Source of the DNA: Candidatus Thorarchaeota archaeon
GTDB taxonomy: Archaea > Asgardarchaeota > Thorarchaeia > Thorarchaeales > Thorarchaeaceae
Length of the DNA stretch: 57,587 bases
Assembly: GCA_004524565.1 (NCBI GenBank)
Contig: SDNZ01000004.1
Span: forward strand, 1 to 57,587
Direction: 5' to 3'
The position numbers and the translations under genes were made by a program. Under the pieces are notes generated by a model. That model saw only the letters and a program-made list of their open reading frames with translations, was not told the DNA's origin and did not search any database. Each line of letters starts with the position of its first letter. Within the stretch, counting starts at the first letter, position 1. Positions 16,086-24,638 of the stretch are shown piece by piece.

Positions 16086-17577
16086 CTTCGCACCACATAC
16101 TCTTCCACTTGGTATAGTAAGACTCGTAGAGAGTTGCTCTACCATCAGGTTCAGATACAGGTCTCCATTTCACCATATTCTTTGCGGAATCAGATAATGA
16201 GGAATAGTGACCTACCCCCTTTACAGCACATATTGCAGCCCCAATGAGACTACCCTCAGGCTGTATGGGTGTATGGACTGGTTTTCCAATGACATTCGCC
16301 AGAAGGATAGACCATATTTTCGACTGTGTCATTCCACCGATTGTCTTGATACTACTGAACTCTTGGTGTGCTTCCAGCTGTTCCAAATTCCCACGAGCAG
16401 CATATGCGATATTTTCAAGAACCGCATGAATCATAGTTTTAGCGGTTAATGGGACAATTTGAGGCAAAGCAGGTTGGGGAAATCTCATCCTTGCCTGTTT
16501 TACATCAGTGATTCTTTGACAATCCATAATACTTGGGCCCAATCCTATGAGGGTCTCATTACTTCCGGGAGGAATATCAACAAGTAGTTCATCCAAAGTA
16601 TTCAACGTGGTCTTCACGCAATCCGCAGGATTCTCTGCACGGTCACATAACAATCGAACAACCCATTCTAGATTGGCACCTGTAAGAGTTGCATTACTCT
16701 CTAGCACCCATCTACCTTTTTGTAAATCACAACCGGTCCAAATCTTCTGCTCCGGATCACAATACAAATCATCCAATATCATCATCACAGGTGCAGTACT
16801 TCCTGCAATGATAACAACTTCATTTGGTTGTGCATCGCTTGCCAACAGTGCACAATGAGTGTCAGCAGCACCTTGCACTATAGGTAGTCCTTTCGGAAGT
16901 CCACATTCTTTCGCAGCTTCTGTAGTTATTTCGCCGATAACTGATCCGGGTTCATATATCTCGGGTAGAATGTCTCTGGAAACGCCTACTGCTTCTATGA
17001 CCTCATCACTCCATTCACATTGGCGAATATCTAAGAATCCTGTAGCACTTCCCGATGATGGATCAGTGACAAAGATATTCCCAAGTTTATAGGATATCCA
17101 GTCATTGATTGGTAGCAGATGTGCAATAGACTCAAAGAGGTTAGGTTCTTCTTCTTCAAACCATGATAATCTTGAGGGAGAGAACATGAGAGGTGGCCAA
17201 CATCCAGTAATTTCATGATACCTCGCTCCAAGAGATTCTTCAATGATGTATTGTGTCATTGCTCCTCGAGCATCAATATTGGGTCCTGCATAGACCTCCT
17301 TTCCTTTGGCATCAAGAAAAACAGAGCCATGTCTCTGGCTTGTGGTTGCAACTGACTCCAAAGTGCTTGGGGTAATTCCGGAAGTTTTGACCGCCTCTTT
17401 CACTACTGTACAGATCAGATGCCAAAAGTGGGTGGGATCAAACTCCTTAGCAATCTCCAAATCGGGAGGTGTGATATAATCCCAATTTCTGCGACTAATA
17501 CTGATTGGAACACCATCAGGTCGTACTAACATGCACCGCACTCCTGTAGTGCCTGCATCAATTGCTACTACAACCAA
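16078..17577 (-). CDS. FGGY-family carbohydrate kinase
   Basis: ATP-dependent sugar kinase of the FGGY group (xylulokinase, glycerol kinase, LsrK and related). The 499 residues start with the phosphate-binding VVVAIDAGTTGVRC, contain the catalytic aspartate region VQGAADTHCALLASD near 240 and the second nucleotide-binding motif IKTIGGMTQSKIW near 420. The overall pattern is closest to the LsrK/autoinducer-2 kinase-like branch, but the substrate is not certain. The TTG start at 17577 follows the dehydrogenase stop by one codon. Flanked by a 2-hydroxyacid dehydrogenase and a class II aldolase, it probably acts on a keto-sugar. Confidence 0.92.
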   Translation of the reverse strand: MVVVAIDAGTTGVRCMLVRPDGVPISISRRNWDYITPPDLEIAKEFDPTHFWHLICTVVKEAVKTSGITPSTLESVATTSQRHGSVFLDAKGKEVYAGPNIDARGAMTQYIIEESLGARYHEITGCWPPLMFSPSRLSWFEEEEPNLFESIAHLLPINDWISYKLGNIFVTDPSSGSATGFLDIRQCEWSDEVIEAVGVSRDILPEIYEPGSVIGEITTEAAKECGLPKGLPIVQGAADTHCALLASDAQPNEVVIIAGSTAPVMMILDDLYCDPEQKIWTGCDLQKGRWVLESNATLTGANLEWVVRLLCDRAENPADCVKTTLNTLDELLVDIPPGSNETLIGLGPSIMDCQRITDVKQARMRFPQPALPQIVPLTAKTMIHAVLENIAYAARGNLEQLEAHQEFSSIKTIGGMTQSKIWSILLANVIGKPVHTPIQPEGSLIGAAICAVKGVGHYSSLSDSAKNMVKWRPVSEPDGRATLYESYYTKWKSMWCEGD

Positions 17578-18576
17578 TTAGCCATACACCTCCGGATTCA
17601 GGATGTTCTTTGGCATATCACCCCTAGCAAATGCGAGGATATTGTCAACAATAATTCGAGTTTGGCGTTCAAGGGTGTCAATTGTATTCCCACCCATATG
17701 AGGCATTACAGTGACATTATCTAATTCTAAGAATTCATTGTCGGAGTCTACAGGTTCCGTTGAAAAGACATCTAGACCAGCACCTGCGATAGTTCCCTTT
17801 TTCAGAGCATCAAGAAGTGCGTGTTCATCTACCACTGATGCTCGTGCTGTGTTTATCAAAATCGTAGTCTTCTTCATCTTTTGAAACTCTTTTGCACCTA
17901 GCATCCCTCTTGTTTCATCCGTTGAAGGGCAGTGTAATGTGATGATGTCAGAGTTCTTCAGAAGCTCGTCGAGTTCTACACGTCTTCCGTTGACTTCCTG
18001 AACCTTATTCGAATCAGCATAAGGATCTAACACTAGAATCTCTACATCGAAAGCAAGCAACCGTTTAGCCACTTCATAGCCGATCTGGCCTAACCCGATG
18101 AAGCCAACAGTTCGACCAGAGAGCTCGAAACCCATGAGGCGCTTGTACATAGTTCCAAAGTCCTTGAAATCATCTACAAAGAATTCACTCTTGAGTAGAC
18201 GTTCTGCCGCAACTATGTTCCTTGCTTGAGCGAGCATGAGTGCAATAGTAAGTTCAGCAACTGCAATTGTATTTCTCCCAGGCACTGCGATAACAGGTAT
18301 ATTCTTGGCAGTAGCAGCTTGCAGGGAGATATTATTAGGAGACCCTCGAACGGAACCAATCAGTTTCAATTCAGTCTGTTCGATTATTTCTTCTCTGATC
18401 TCATCACCCTCTACAATGACAATGTCATAGTTACCATTTCGGATAGTTTCAAACAAAGACCCGCCCAGATGTAACCTACCAGTGTCAAGCCAACTGTGAT
18501 AGTTGACCTCAAATCCACTAGCTCGCAATTCCTCTAGCCCTGACTCGGTGAAGGGAGCTGTGATGAGCACTCGCAA
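17578..18576 (-). CDS. D-isomer 2-hydroxyacid dehydrogenase (phosphoglycerate dehydrogenase-like)
   Basis: NAD(P)-dependent dehydrogenase of the SerA/hydroxyacid family, 332 residues. It has the nucleotide-binding motif GFIGLGQIGYEVAKRL near 156-171, the substrate arginine in INTARASVVDEHAL near 240, the glutamate in FSTEP near 275 and the catalytic histidine in MPHMGGNT near 295. The start is a TTG at 18576, 8 nt after a GGAGGT site. It heads the four-gene sugar operon, so a sugar acid may be its substrate rather than 3-phosphoglycerate; the ACT regulatory domain of biosynthetic SerA is absent. Confidence 0.92.
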   Translation of the reverse strand: MRVLITAPFTESGLEELRASGFEVNYHSWLDTGRLHLGGSLFETIRNGNYDIVIVEGDEIREEIIEQTELKLIGSVRGSPNNISLQAATAKNIPVIAVPGRNTIAVAELTIALMLAQARNIVAAERLLKSEFFVDDFKDFGTMYKRLMGFELSGRTVGFIGLGQIGYEVAKRLLAFDVEILVLDPYADSNKVQEVNGRRVELDELLKNSDIITLHCPSTDETRGMLGAKEFQKMKKTTILINTARASVVDEHALLDALKKGTIAGAGLDVFSTEPVDSDNEFLELDNVTVMPHMGGNTIDTLERQTRIIVDNILAFARGDMPKNILNPEVYG

Positions 18577-18700
18577 TAAGTAGGACCTCCACTTTCAGAA
18601 GAAGCTAGTATTGAATCGTCCCTTTAAACATTCATCGAAACATTGTACTTCACACTAGTTTGCATCACAAACCTCGATGTAGTTCAAAGATTGTCCATTC

Positions 18701-18708
18701 TTTATATT
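18701..18708 (+). promoter_or_regulatory. TATA-like box of the ABC exporter operon
   Basis: TTTATATT lies about 40 nt before the ATG at 18742, a spacing that would give a short leader. The gap of 165 bases also holds the divergent promoter of the sugar operon. Confidence 0.4.
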
Positions 18709-18741
18709 CATTCTATTCTCACTATATGCTAGTGAATTATA

Positions 18742-19488
18742 ATGTCTGAATCTGCAATTGAGATAACTAATCTGACAAAACGGTTCGATGACATCACAGC
18801 ATTAGATAATCTCAGCCTTGAGATTGGTTGGGGTGAGCTATTCGGGATTCTCGGACCTAATGGAGCAGGAAAAAGTACTGCTGTAAATATACTCAGTACT
18901 CTGCTAGAACCCACAGAGGGAACAGCAACAATTGATGGATGCGATGTGGTCTTTGATCCGGATTGTATTCGTAAAATAGTTGGTGTCTGCCCTCAAGAAC
19001 CTGCATTCTATCCTCATCTTACTGGTGAAGAGAATATCACATTGATGGGAGATATGCATCTTGTGCCAAAAGATATCCTCAAAGAACGTATCAAGACTAT
19101 GGTCGAGAAAATCGGTATGGAGGATCATATCAAGAGACGAGCTAAGGACTACAGTGGTGGAATGATTCGAAGGGTCAGTATGCTAATGGCATTAATCAAT
19201 GACCCAAAGATAGCACTCCTTGATGAACCAACCGTAGCTATGGATCCAAAATCTCGTCATGCGGTCTGGGATTTCATTCGAGAACTAAAGACCCAAGGTA
19301 AAGCAATCATCCTAACAACCCACTATATGGAAGAAGCACAGGAATTGTGTGACAGAGTTGCTATCATTGATGAAGGCAAGCTTATCGAGCTTGGTTCTCC
19401 AACTGAATTGATGGAGAAACATCAAGCAAAGAACTTGGAAGATGTCTTTCTGAAATTGACAGGCAAGAAACTCAGGGAGGCGTTCTAG
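18742..19488 (+). CDS. ABC-2 type exporter ATPase
   Basis: ATP-binding subunit of a drug- or lipid-type ABC exporter (CcmA/DrrA-like), 248 residues. It has Walker A (GPNGAGKST near 39), the Q-loop PQEPAF, the signature YSGGMIRRVSM near 138 and Walker B (IALLDEPTVAMDP near 157), followed by the H-loop THYMEEA. It is separated from the permease by a single base, so both are made together. The substrate is unknown. Confidence 0.92.
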   Translation: MSESAIEITNLTKRFDDITALDNLSLEIGWGELFGILGPNGAGKSTAVNILSTLLEPTEGTATIDGCDVVFDPDCIRKIVGVCPQEPAFYPHLTGEENITLMGDMHLVPKDILKERIKTMVEKIGMEDHIKRRAKDYSGGMIRRVSMLMALINDPKIALLDEPTVAMDPKSRHAVWDFIRELKTQGKAIILTTHYMEEAQELCDRVAIIDEGKLIELGSPTELMEKHQAKNLEDVFLKLTGKKLREAF

Positions 19489-19489
19489 A

Positions 19490-20650
19490 ATGAATCTACG
19501 AAGAATACTTGCTTTAATAAATAAGGACCTCAAGAAGACAACACGTGAACCTGCGGTTCTTTTCCTACTGCTTGTTTTCCCAATTGTGTTAACTTTCGTT
19601 TTTGGATTAGCCTTTGGTGGAATTGGCGGAGGTGCAACAACTAGTTTCGATGTAGGCCTTCTCAACCTTGATGTTACGGGGCCCAACACCGAGTGGAGTG
19701 ATTCTTTTGTTAACAATCTAACATCTTCAGAAGTTTTTGTCATTCAGGAGTTTACCGACAATATAACTGGGCAAGCAGCACTTCAACAGGGAAACCTAGA
19801 TGCATTCATTATTATTCCTGAAGGATTCGGAGATAGTATCGAATCGTATTATGGATCTCCATTTGATCCAAGCGTATGGACCAATACTACAATTAATCTT
19901 TACGTTGATAGCGGGTCAATGATGGCGGTGTCAGCAGTTCCATCTCTAGTTCAAAAGGCTTTGATGGAAACTATATTCGGTAGTGAATCTATGTTGATTG
20001 GCCTACCAGTTGAGATTGATAGTCCAGCTCTAGTGGAGTCAAGTACTCTATCTCAATGGGATTTCATGGCGCCCGGGATTTTTGCATTCGCTGCAATCTT
20101 TCTAACAATGATAGTAGCTCAATCGATGACATACGAAAGAGACGAAGGTCTCTTGAAGAGATTGCGAACAACTCCAGTATCATCCGCGGAGTATATGGTC
20201 AGTCAGACCCTTTCCAATATGGTAATTGCAGTTGTACAAGTAGCATTAGTTCTAGCATCAGCCTTTGCCATTGGGTATAGGCCAGCAACAGGTCCTGCAG
20301 GCATTGGATTTGCCTTTCTAATCGCTCTTGCTTACTCTCTTGTAGCGGTGGGATTTGGTCTAATTGCTGCAACTATTTCAAAGTCAGCAGATGTTGCTAC
20401 TGGTATCAGTTTCGTCTTCATCATGCCACAGATGTTCTTTGGAACGTTCATGCCTCTTGGCGGAGCTACCGAAGTGATAGCGAAGTTTATGCCTAGTAAA
20501 TACATCACAGATGCTTTGACTACTCTCTTCTTGAGAGGTGCACCTGTTACATCGACCATCATATGGTTTGATTTCGCAGTTGTATCGATACTTGGAATTG
20601 CTCTCATACTCGTGGGAATCGCACTATTCGAAAGGTTCGGTACGAAATAG
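19490..20650 (+). CDS. ABC-2 type transporter permease
   Basis: Membrane subunit matching the upstream ATPase. The 386 residues start with a basic segment (INKDLKKTTREPA), then a first helix (about 23-45), a large outside domain (about 50-195, DVGLLNLDVTGPNT...), and five further helices from about 200 to 380, the layout of the ABC2_membrane_3 group. The cytosolic loop YERDEGLLKRLRTTPVS near 220 is the standard coupling region of this family. A stem-loop terminator follows at once. Confidence 0.9.
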   Translation: MNLRRILALINKDLKKTTREPAVLFLLLVFPIVLTFVFGLAFGGIGGGATTSFDVGLLNLDVTGPNTEWSDSFVNNLTSSEVFVIQEFTDNITGQAALQQGNLDAFIIIPEGFGDSIESYYGSPFDPSVWTNTTINLYVDSGSMMAVSAVPSLVQKALMETIFGSESMLIGLPVEIDSPALVESSTLSQWDFMAPGIFAFAAIFLTMIVAQSMTYERDEGLLKRLRTTPVSSAEYMVSQTLSNMVIAVVQVALVLASAFAIGYRPATGPAGIGFAFLIALAYSLVAVGFGLIAATISKSADVATGISFVFIMPQMFFGTFMPLGGATEVIAKFMPSKYITDALTTLFLRGAPVTSTIIWFDFAVVSILGIALILVGIALFERFGTK

Positions 20651-20676
20651 GAGTCCCTTTGGGGACTCCATCTTTT
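20650..20676 (+). terminator. Hairpin and T-run after the ABC exporter
   Basis: GGAGTCCC and GGGACTCC form a perfect 8 bp stem around a 4-base loop, followed by ATCTTTTT. It begins at the last base of the permease stop codon. Confidence 0.75.
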
Positions 20677-20729
20677 TATTAAGGAGGTTTATCAGAATTG
20701 AATTTGCTAATTGAAATAGAGGTGGTCTA

Positions 20730-21407
20730 ATGAATCCAGAAAAGAATGGTAATGATGATGAAATGATTGAGAAAGCGAAGCAGCTGCTTCTACTCACAGA
20801 CCTTGTTGACAAATATCCAATGGTTGTTGCTCGAAGAGTCTCTGGATTGGTCTATCTCATCATTGCTGGAGGAATATCCTTTGCAACACTGATTTACATG
20901 TCATTGCAAGACATCCTTGGACCCGGAGATCCACTCTTGGTAAATCTGGCATTTGTTGGAATCAGTCTGTTCTTTTCATGGTTGGTAGCATTTAAACTAG
21001 TATTGCCACTCACTCAATCATATCCTCAAGATACCAGCTCAAAAGAGGGTGAAAGAGCCCCTTTTGTAATTTGGGGTATTCTTGCAACAGCTATCGTGAT
21101 TCTTTCATTTGTAACATTCTCAACTGGAAGTGGTGTTTTATTCGTACCATCATTGCAATTGATTATGGGTACTGGTTTTCTTAGCAATTATATATTAGGA
21201 AGAAGAGAAGAAGGAGTGGAATTTTTCACGCGCGAGCATCTTTACTTTGCATTAATTGTCTTCCTGAGTTTCATTCCAATGATATTGTTTCTGGAGTTTG
21301 CATATGTTATCCTGATAATTGCAGATATGGGTGGAATCTACATCGTAGGAATCTATCAGCTCGTAACAGCAGAACGACTTCTTCTTGAGAGTAAGGGGCA
21401 GGGATAG
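20730..21407 (+). CDS. Membrane protein with downstream regulator, unknown function
   Basis: Not recognised. The 225 residues have a charged cytosolic N-terminus (about 1-35, NPEKNGNDDEMIEKAKQLL) and then about six membrane helices in three pairs (about 38-58, 66-88, 108-130, 135-152, 165-185, 188-210). No catalytic residues stand out. A GAGGTGG-type ribosome site lies just before the ATG. It ends 2 bases before the winged-helix gene, so the two form a pair. This layout, a multi-helix membrane protein with a small winged-helix partner, recurs in archaea, but the function is not known to me. Confidence 0.7.
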   Translation: MNPEKNGNDDEMIEKAKQLLLLTDLVDKYPMVVARRVSGLVYLIIAGGISFATLIYMSLQDILGPGDPLLVNLAFVGISLFFSWLVAFKLVLPLTQSYPQDTSSKEGERAPFVIWGILATAIVILSFVTFSTGSGVLFVPSLQLIMGTGFLSNYILGRREEGVEFFTREHLYFALIVFLSFIPMILFLEFAYVILIIADMGGIYIVGIYQLVTAERLLLESKGQG

Positions 21408-21409
21408 TT

Positions 21410-21760
21410 TTGAAGATTGATGGGGACCTCCTTTCAGCATTAGTAGGTCTCATGGAAGAAGACCGTGAAACAATGGTCCCCACAAGACTCTCTATACTTG
21501 TTTATCTCTATTTCACTCAACATGCAACATTTCCAGTTCTTCAGAAGAAACTAGGTCTAACATCAGGTAATCTCTCAAGTCATCTCAGAAAATTGGAAGA
21601 ACTAGGTCTCATACGAATATCAAAGAGATTTGTTGACCTTAAACCAACAACGTTTGCGGTTTTGACCTCTGAAGGTGCTGAACGTGTAAGAAGTCAGATG
21701 GTGAGAATGCGTGAACTTGTTTCAATGGTTATTGATACAGGGTCCAAATCAGACCAGTAG
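21410..21760 (+). CDS. Winged-helix transcriptional regulator (MarR/ArsR-like)
   Basis: A 116-residue DNA-binding protein. A winged helix-turn-helix spans about 20-100: the first helix RLSILVYLYFTQHA, a turn with TFPVLQKKLGLTSGNLSSHLRKLEELGLI as recognition helix and a wing ISKRFVDLKPTTFAVLT. The family resembles the small archaeal transcriptional regulators paired with membrane proteins. It starts at a TTG 2 bases after the membrane gene and presumably controls this or the ABC-exporter operon. No sensing domain is visible. Confidence 0.82.
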   Translation: MKIDGDLLSALVGLMEEDRETMVPTRLSILVYLYFTQHATFPVLQKKLGLTSGNLSSHLRKLEELGLIRISKRFVDLKPTTFAVLTSEGAERVRSQMVRMRELVSMVIDTGSKSDQ

Positions 21761-22081
21761 TTTCTGTAATTTTAGAAGGTCTGGAACTTCACCTTTGGTC
21801 TTCAACCTACCAGAGGAATATGCAGCCATGGGGCTCTCAGTTTTGTCAATAATCCCAAAGAATACTGCTGAATCCATTGTAACTTGAAGCTCTGCTTCAG
21901 TTTCTCCCTCACCAACTTCAAGGAGTTCAGCATCTCCGATTCTCATGTACATCTTTGTATCAATATCAGGGAAGATGAACTGAAGTGTCTTGTTATATTC
22001 CTTGAACCTTCGTTGGATTTTCGGGTCATCAAATCGAGATGAGAGAGATTGAAGTTGAGCTGCTATCTTATCCTTTGTCAT
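21749..22081 (-). CDS. SCP2-like sterol-carrier domain protein
   Basis: A second stand-alone SCP2-type domain, about 110 residues, paralogous to the one at 13314-13652 (shared helix ending in PKIQRRFKEYNKTLQFIF and the SGRLKTKGEVPDLLKLQKLL C-terminus). The family binds lipids or acyl-CoA. I start at the ATG at 22081 because the N-terminus then matches the paralogue; an ATG nine codons upstream (22108) is possible. No ribosome site is visible, so the message may be leaderless. It is convergent with the winged-helix gene and overlaps it by 12 nt. Confidence 0.8.
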   Translation of the reverse strand: MTKDKIAAQLQSLSSRFDDPKIQRRFKEYNKTLQFIFPDIDTKMYMRIGDAELLEVGEGETEAELQVTMDSAVFFGIIDKTESPMAAYSSGRLKTKGEVPDLLKLQKLLV

Positions 22082-22177
22082 GTTGGCACGACAATACGAT
22101 TTACGCAAACTGAGTTATATCTTTCCAGACCGAGATATTAATACGATAGTTAGAAAATATACTGAGAGGTTATTACT

Positions 22178-23266
22178 ATGACTGCAGAAGAAACTGATTC
22201 CATTGAAGTAGAGAACCGCGATGTGAATTCCAAGAAAGCATATTATGCATGGGCCGGAGCCCTGATCTTTTCTATTGCATTCACATTCATTATCTGGGCG
22301 GTAGGACCTTTTTTAGAACCATTCATTGCAATACTTGGACCTGATCTCGGAGCTGAGTGGTATTATTGGAAGCTGCCGGCTCGAGAGTTCATGACTATGT
22401 TGATTGTATGGAGTTTCTATCTTGCACATCAATTTTCTATCTGGGGATCAATCTACTGGGCACAGAAGAACCTCGTAGAATACAAGACAAGACCGACCTC
22501 CGGGTTAACTACCTACAATTGGGCAACACTTCTCATAAATGCGGTATTCATTATTCTTCATCTGTTCCAGACGCATATTTGGTTCGATGGCTTAGCCCAA
22601 GATGTCCCAATCATAACAAGTCAGGGTTCTGTAATTATAATGCTCGTACTGATTCTAGTTATGGAGAATCCAAGACGTGGATTATTCATGGGTCGAAAAG
22701 CCGGAAAACCAATTACCGCGCAGGTTTCAGGTTTCTTCAGACGCAATCACCAGTATATCATAGCCTGGGCATTGGTCTATACGTTCTGGTTCCATCCCAT
22801 GGCATATGATCCACAGCTTGTGACCGGATTCTTCTATATGTTCCTTCTTTTCACGCAGGTTTCACTGGCCTACACAGTAGTCCATGTGAATCGAGGATGG
22901 GTTGTGCTTCTTGAGAGCTTTGTAGGAGTTCATGCATTCATTGTTGCTGTTTACAATACAATTCAACATGCAAGTACTGACATGTGGGCGATGTTTGCAT
23001 CTGGTTTTGCATTCATGTTCGTCTTCACGTATATCTACGCATTCAAGGTAAGAAAGGAGATCAGATGGATTGCTGTAATAGCATATATCGGTGCATTAGT
23101 ATGGATATACCTTCCAGCTTCATTTGGAGGATACGGAAGACCGCTGACCTATCTAATGCGACTCGAATTTCTGTGGATTCCTATGATTCTCTACTTACTA
23201 GCATTTGTCTTTGCTGGGATAGTATACCTATTTCTGAAACGTAGAACTACGACAGAGACTTGGTAA
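22178..23266 (+). CDS. Polytopic membrane protein next to the hydrogenase, unknown function
   Basis: Not recognised. The 362 residues hold about ten membrane helices from residue 24 to 357. Several His and Trp residues sit in or near the helices (HQFSIWGSIYW near 86, HLFQTHIWFDG near 125, FWFHPMAYDP near 205, VHVNRGW near 235, IQHAST near 262), which could bind heme or another cofactor, although no clear heme motif exists. It runs convergent with the hydrogenase large-subunit gene, with a shared terminator between them. A cytoplasmic basic loop (NPRRGLFMGRKAGK near 165) fixes the orientation. A redox role is only a guess. Confidence 0.7.
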   Translation: MTAEETDSIEVENRDVNSKKAYYAWAGALIFSIAFTFIIWAVGPFLEPFIAILGPDLGAEWYYWKLPAREFMTMLIVWSFYLAHQFSIWGSIYWAQKNLVEYKTRPTSGLTTYNWATLLINAVFIILHLFQTHIWFDGLAQDVPIITSQGSVIIMLVLILVMENPRRGLFMGRKAGKPITAQVSGFFRRNHQYIIAWALVYTFWFHPMAYDPQLVTGFFYMFLLFTQVSLAYTVVHVNRGWVVLLESFVGVHAFIVAVYNTIQHASTDMWAMFASGFAFMFVFTYIYAFKVRKEIRWIAVIAYIGALVWIYLPASFGGYGRPLTYLMRLEFLWIPMILYLLAFVFAGIVYLFLKRRTTTETW

Positions 23267-23271
23267 AAACC

Positions 23272-23300
23272 ACAATGAGGGGCGGAATCCCCCTCATTGT
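23272..23300. terminator. Bidirectional terminator between convergent genes
   Basis: ACAATGAGGGG and CCCCTCATTGT make an 11 bp perfect stem around a 7-base loop. The flanks are T-rich on the plus strand and carry TTTT read from the minus strand. It would stop transcription from both the membrane protein and the hydrogenase operon. Confidence 0.7.
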
Positions 23301-23303
23301 AAT

Positions 23304-24638
23304 TTATTTTATTTCAGAAACATGAACACTACAGGAAACACAGGGATCATATGAACGGACAACTGTTTCTAATTTGGGTCCTATGATCTTAGCATCCTTA
23401 ATGCCTTGTTGAAGTAGTCCTTCAGACATTCTTTTCAAATCATCTTCGAGGATGGGGAGGAACATAGCTGTAGGTGTGACAATATCAGCACCCTTCACTT
23501 TTCCATTCTTGTCAACACTGATTGTGTACGCAAGCATTCCTCGTGGTGCTTCCGTCATTGATACTCCAGTTCCCGCTTTTGTGATATGAGGTTTGATTCG
23601 CTTCTCGTTCGGTTTGTACGAGCTGAGAAGATTGTGTATGATATTCTCCGCACGTTGGATATAGTATACGACCTCAATCGCTTGAGCAAAATTATTGGAC
23701 ATAGGATTACTTGCATCAAGATACTCCACGTACATATCAGCTAGTTCCTTTGCTCTTTCAATAAGCCTATCACCGAATAGCACGTTTCGTGAAAGCGCTC
23801 CAGTCATGAAGGGCTGTTCATTGTAATGGCCATGTTTTGCAAACGAATGCTCTACAACACTCTCACAGATTCGCATCTTGTAGGCCTCAACTTTAAATTT
23901 GGTCCCATCAGATACATGCACTATATCACCCATCATTGTGTATGTTCCATCAAATGGTTCTATAGCTAAATGCAATCGCTTTGCATCAACCTCCGGCCAG
24001 TTTCTATTGCCTACCAGAGTTTCGAGAGCCTGTTCGCCTTCATTTCGCAATCCTCTAAGGCGAGTTTCCAAAATCTCTAGGTTCTTCTTGGTTGGGAGTT
24101 TGCCAAATCCACCCATCATTGCATTTTCTTGGTGGATGTATCGAGAACCAATAATGGTCTGAATATCTGCCCCGATATCCTTCAGAGCCAACCCAGCAGA
24201 AAGAACCTCAGGATAGTCCTTTGCCATTGAGAAGGCATCAGGATAACCCAAGAAATCTGGAAGAGCTAGTAGAAATAGGTGTAGCGCATGACTCTCGATA
24301 TAATCCCCAATATAGAGTAATTCACGCAGCTTGATAGTTTGCTTTGTAGGATGAAGACCAATAGCCTTCTCTGCTGCTTGTATACCGGTTATTTTATGAG
24401 CCGCGGCACAGAATGAACAGACTCGTGGAAATACAGCAGTTGCTTCTTCTACTGATTTACCCAATGTGATAGCTTCAAAATATCTGGGACCTTCAAAGAT
24501 TTTGACTTGTGAAACCTCTACATTCTTTCCATCATGACGGATCTCAATACCCGCCTTTCCTTCGATACGCGCAATGTGATCAACACTGATTTGTCGACTG
24601 ATCTTCTTTGTAGATTTCTTCTTTGTAGTTCCAGACAT
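23304..24638 (-). CDS. hydA: Group 3b [NiFe] hydrogenase large subunit (HydA)
   Basis: Catalytic subunit of a cytosolic bidirectional hydrogenase that couples H2 with NAD(P)H, also known as sulfhydrogenase. All four nickel-binding cysteines are present: RVCSFCAAAH near residue 72 and DPCVSCSVH near 435. The N-terminal SFC variant and the SVH ending are those of the 3b group. Only VSEIK follows the last His, so a long C-terminal maturation peptide is absent. The 444 residues start by sharing one base with the hydD stop. It is the last gene of the hydB-G-D-A order known from Pyrococcus. Confidence 0.95.
   Translation of the reverse strand: MSGTTKKKSTKKISRQISVDHIARIEGKAGIEIRHDGKNVEVSQVKIFEGPRYFEAITLGKSVEEATAVFPRVCSFCAAAHKITGIQAAEKAIGLHPTKQTIKLRELLYIGDYIESHALHLFLLALPDFLGYPDAFSMAKDYPEVLSAGLALKDIGADIQTIIGSRYIHQENAMMGGFGKLPTKKNLEILETRLRGLRNEGEQALETLVGNRNWPEVDAKRLHLAIEPFDGTYTMMGDIVHVSDGTKFKVEAYKMRICESVVEHSFAKHGHYNEQPFMTGALSRNVLFGDRLIERAKELADMYVEYLDASNPMSNNFAQAIEVVYYIQRAENIIHNLLSSYKPNEKRIKPHITKAGTGVSMTEAPRGMLAYTISVDKNGKVKGADIVTPTAMFLPILEDDLKRMSEGLLQQGIKDAKIIGPKLETVVRSYDPCVSCSVHVSEIK

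Noticed and set aside
22357-22809. Second plus frame of 150 codons in the polytopic membrane gene
   Set aside because: Composition is unlike protein and the overlapping frame has clear membrane helices.
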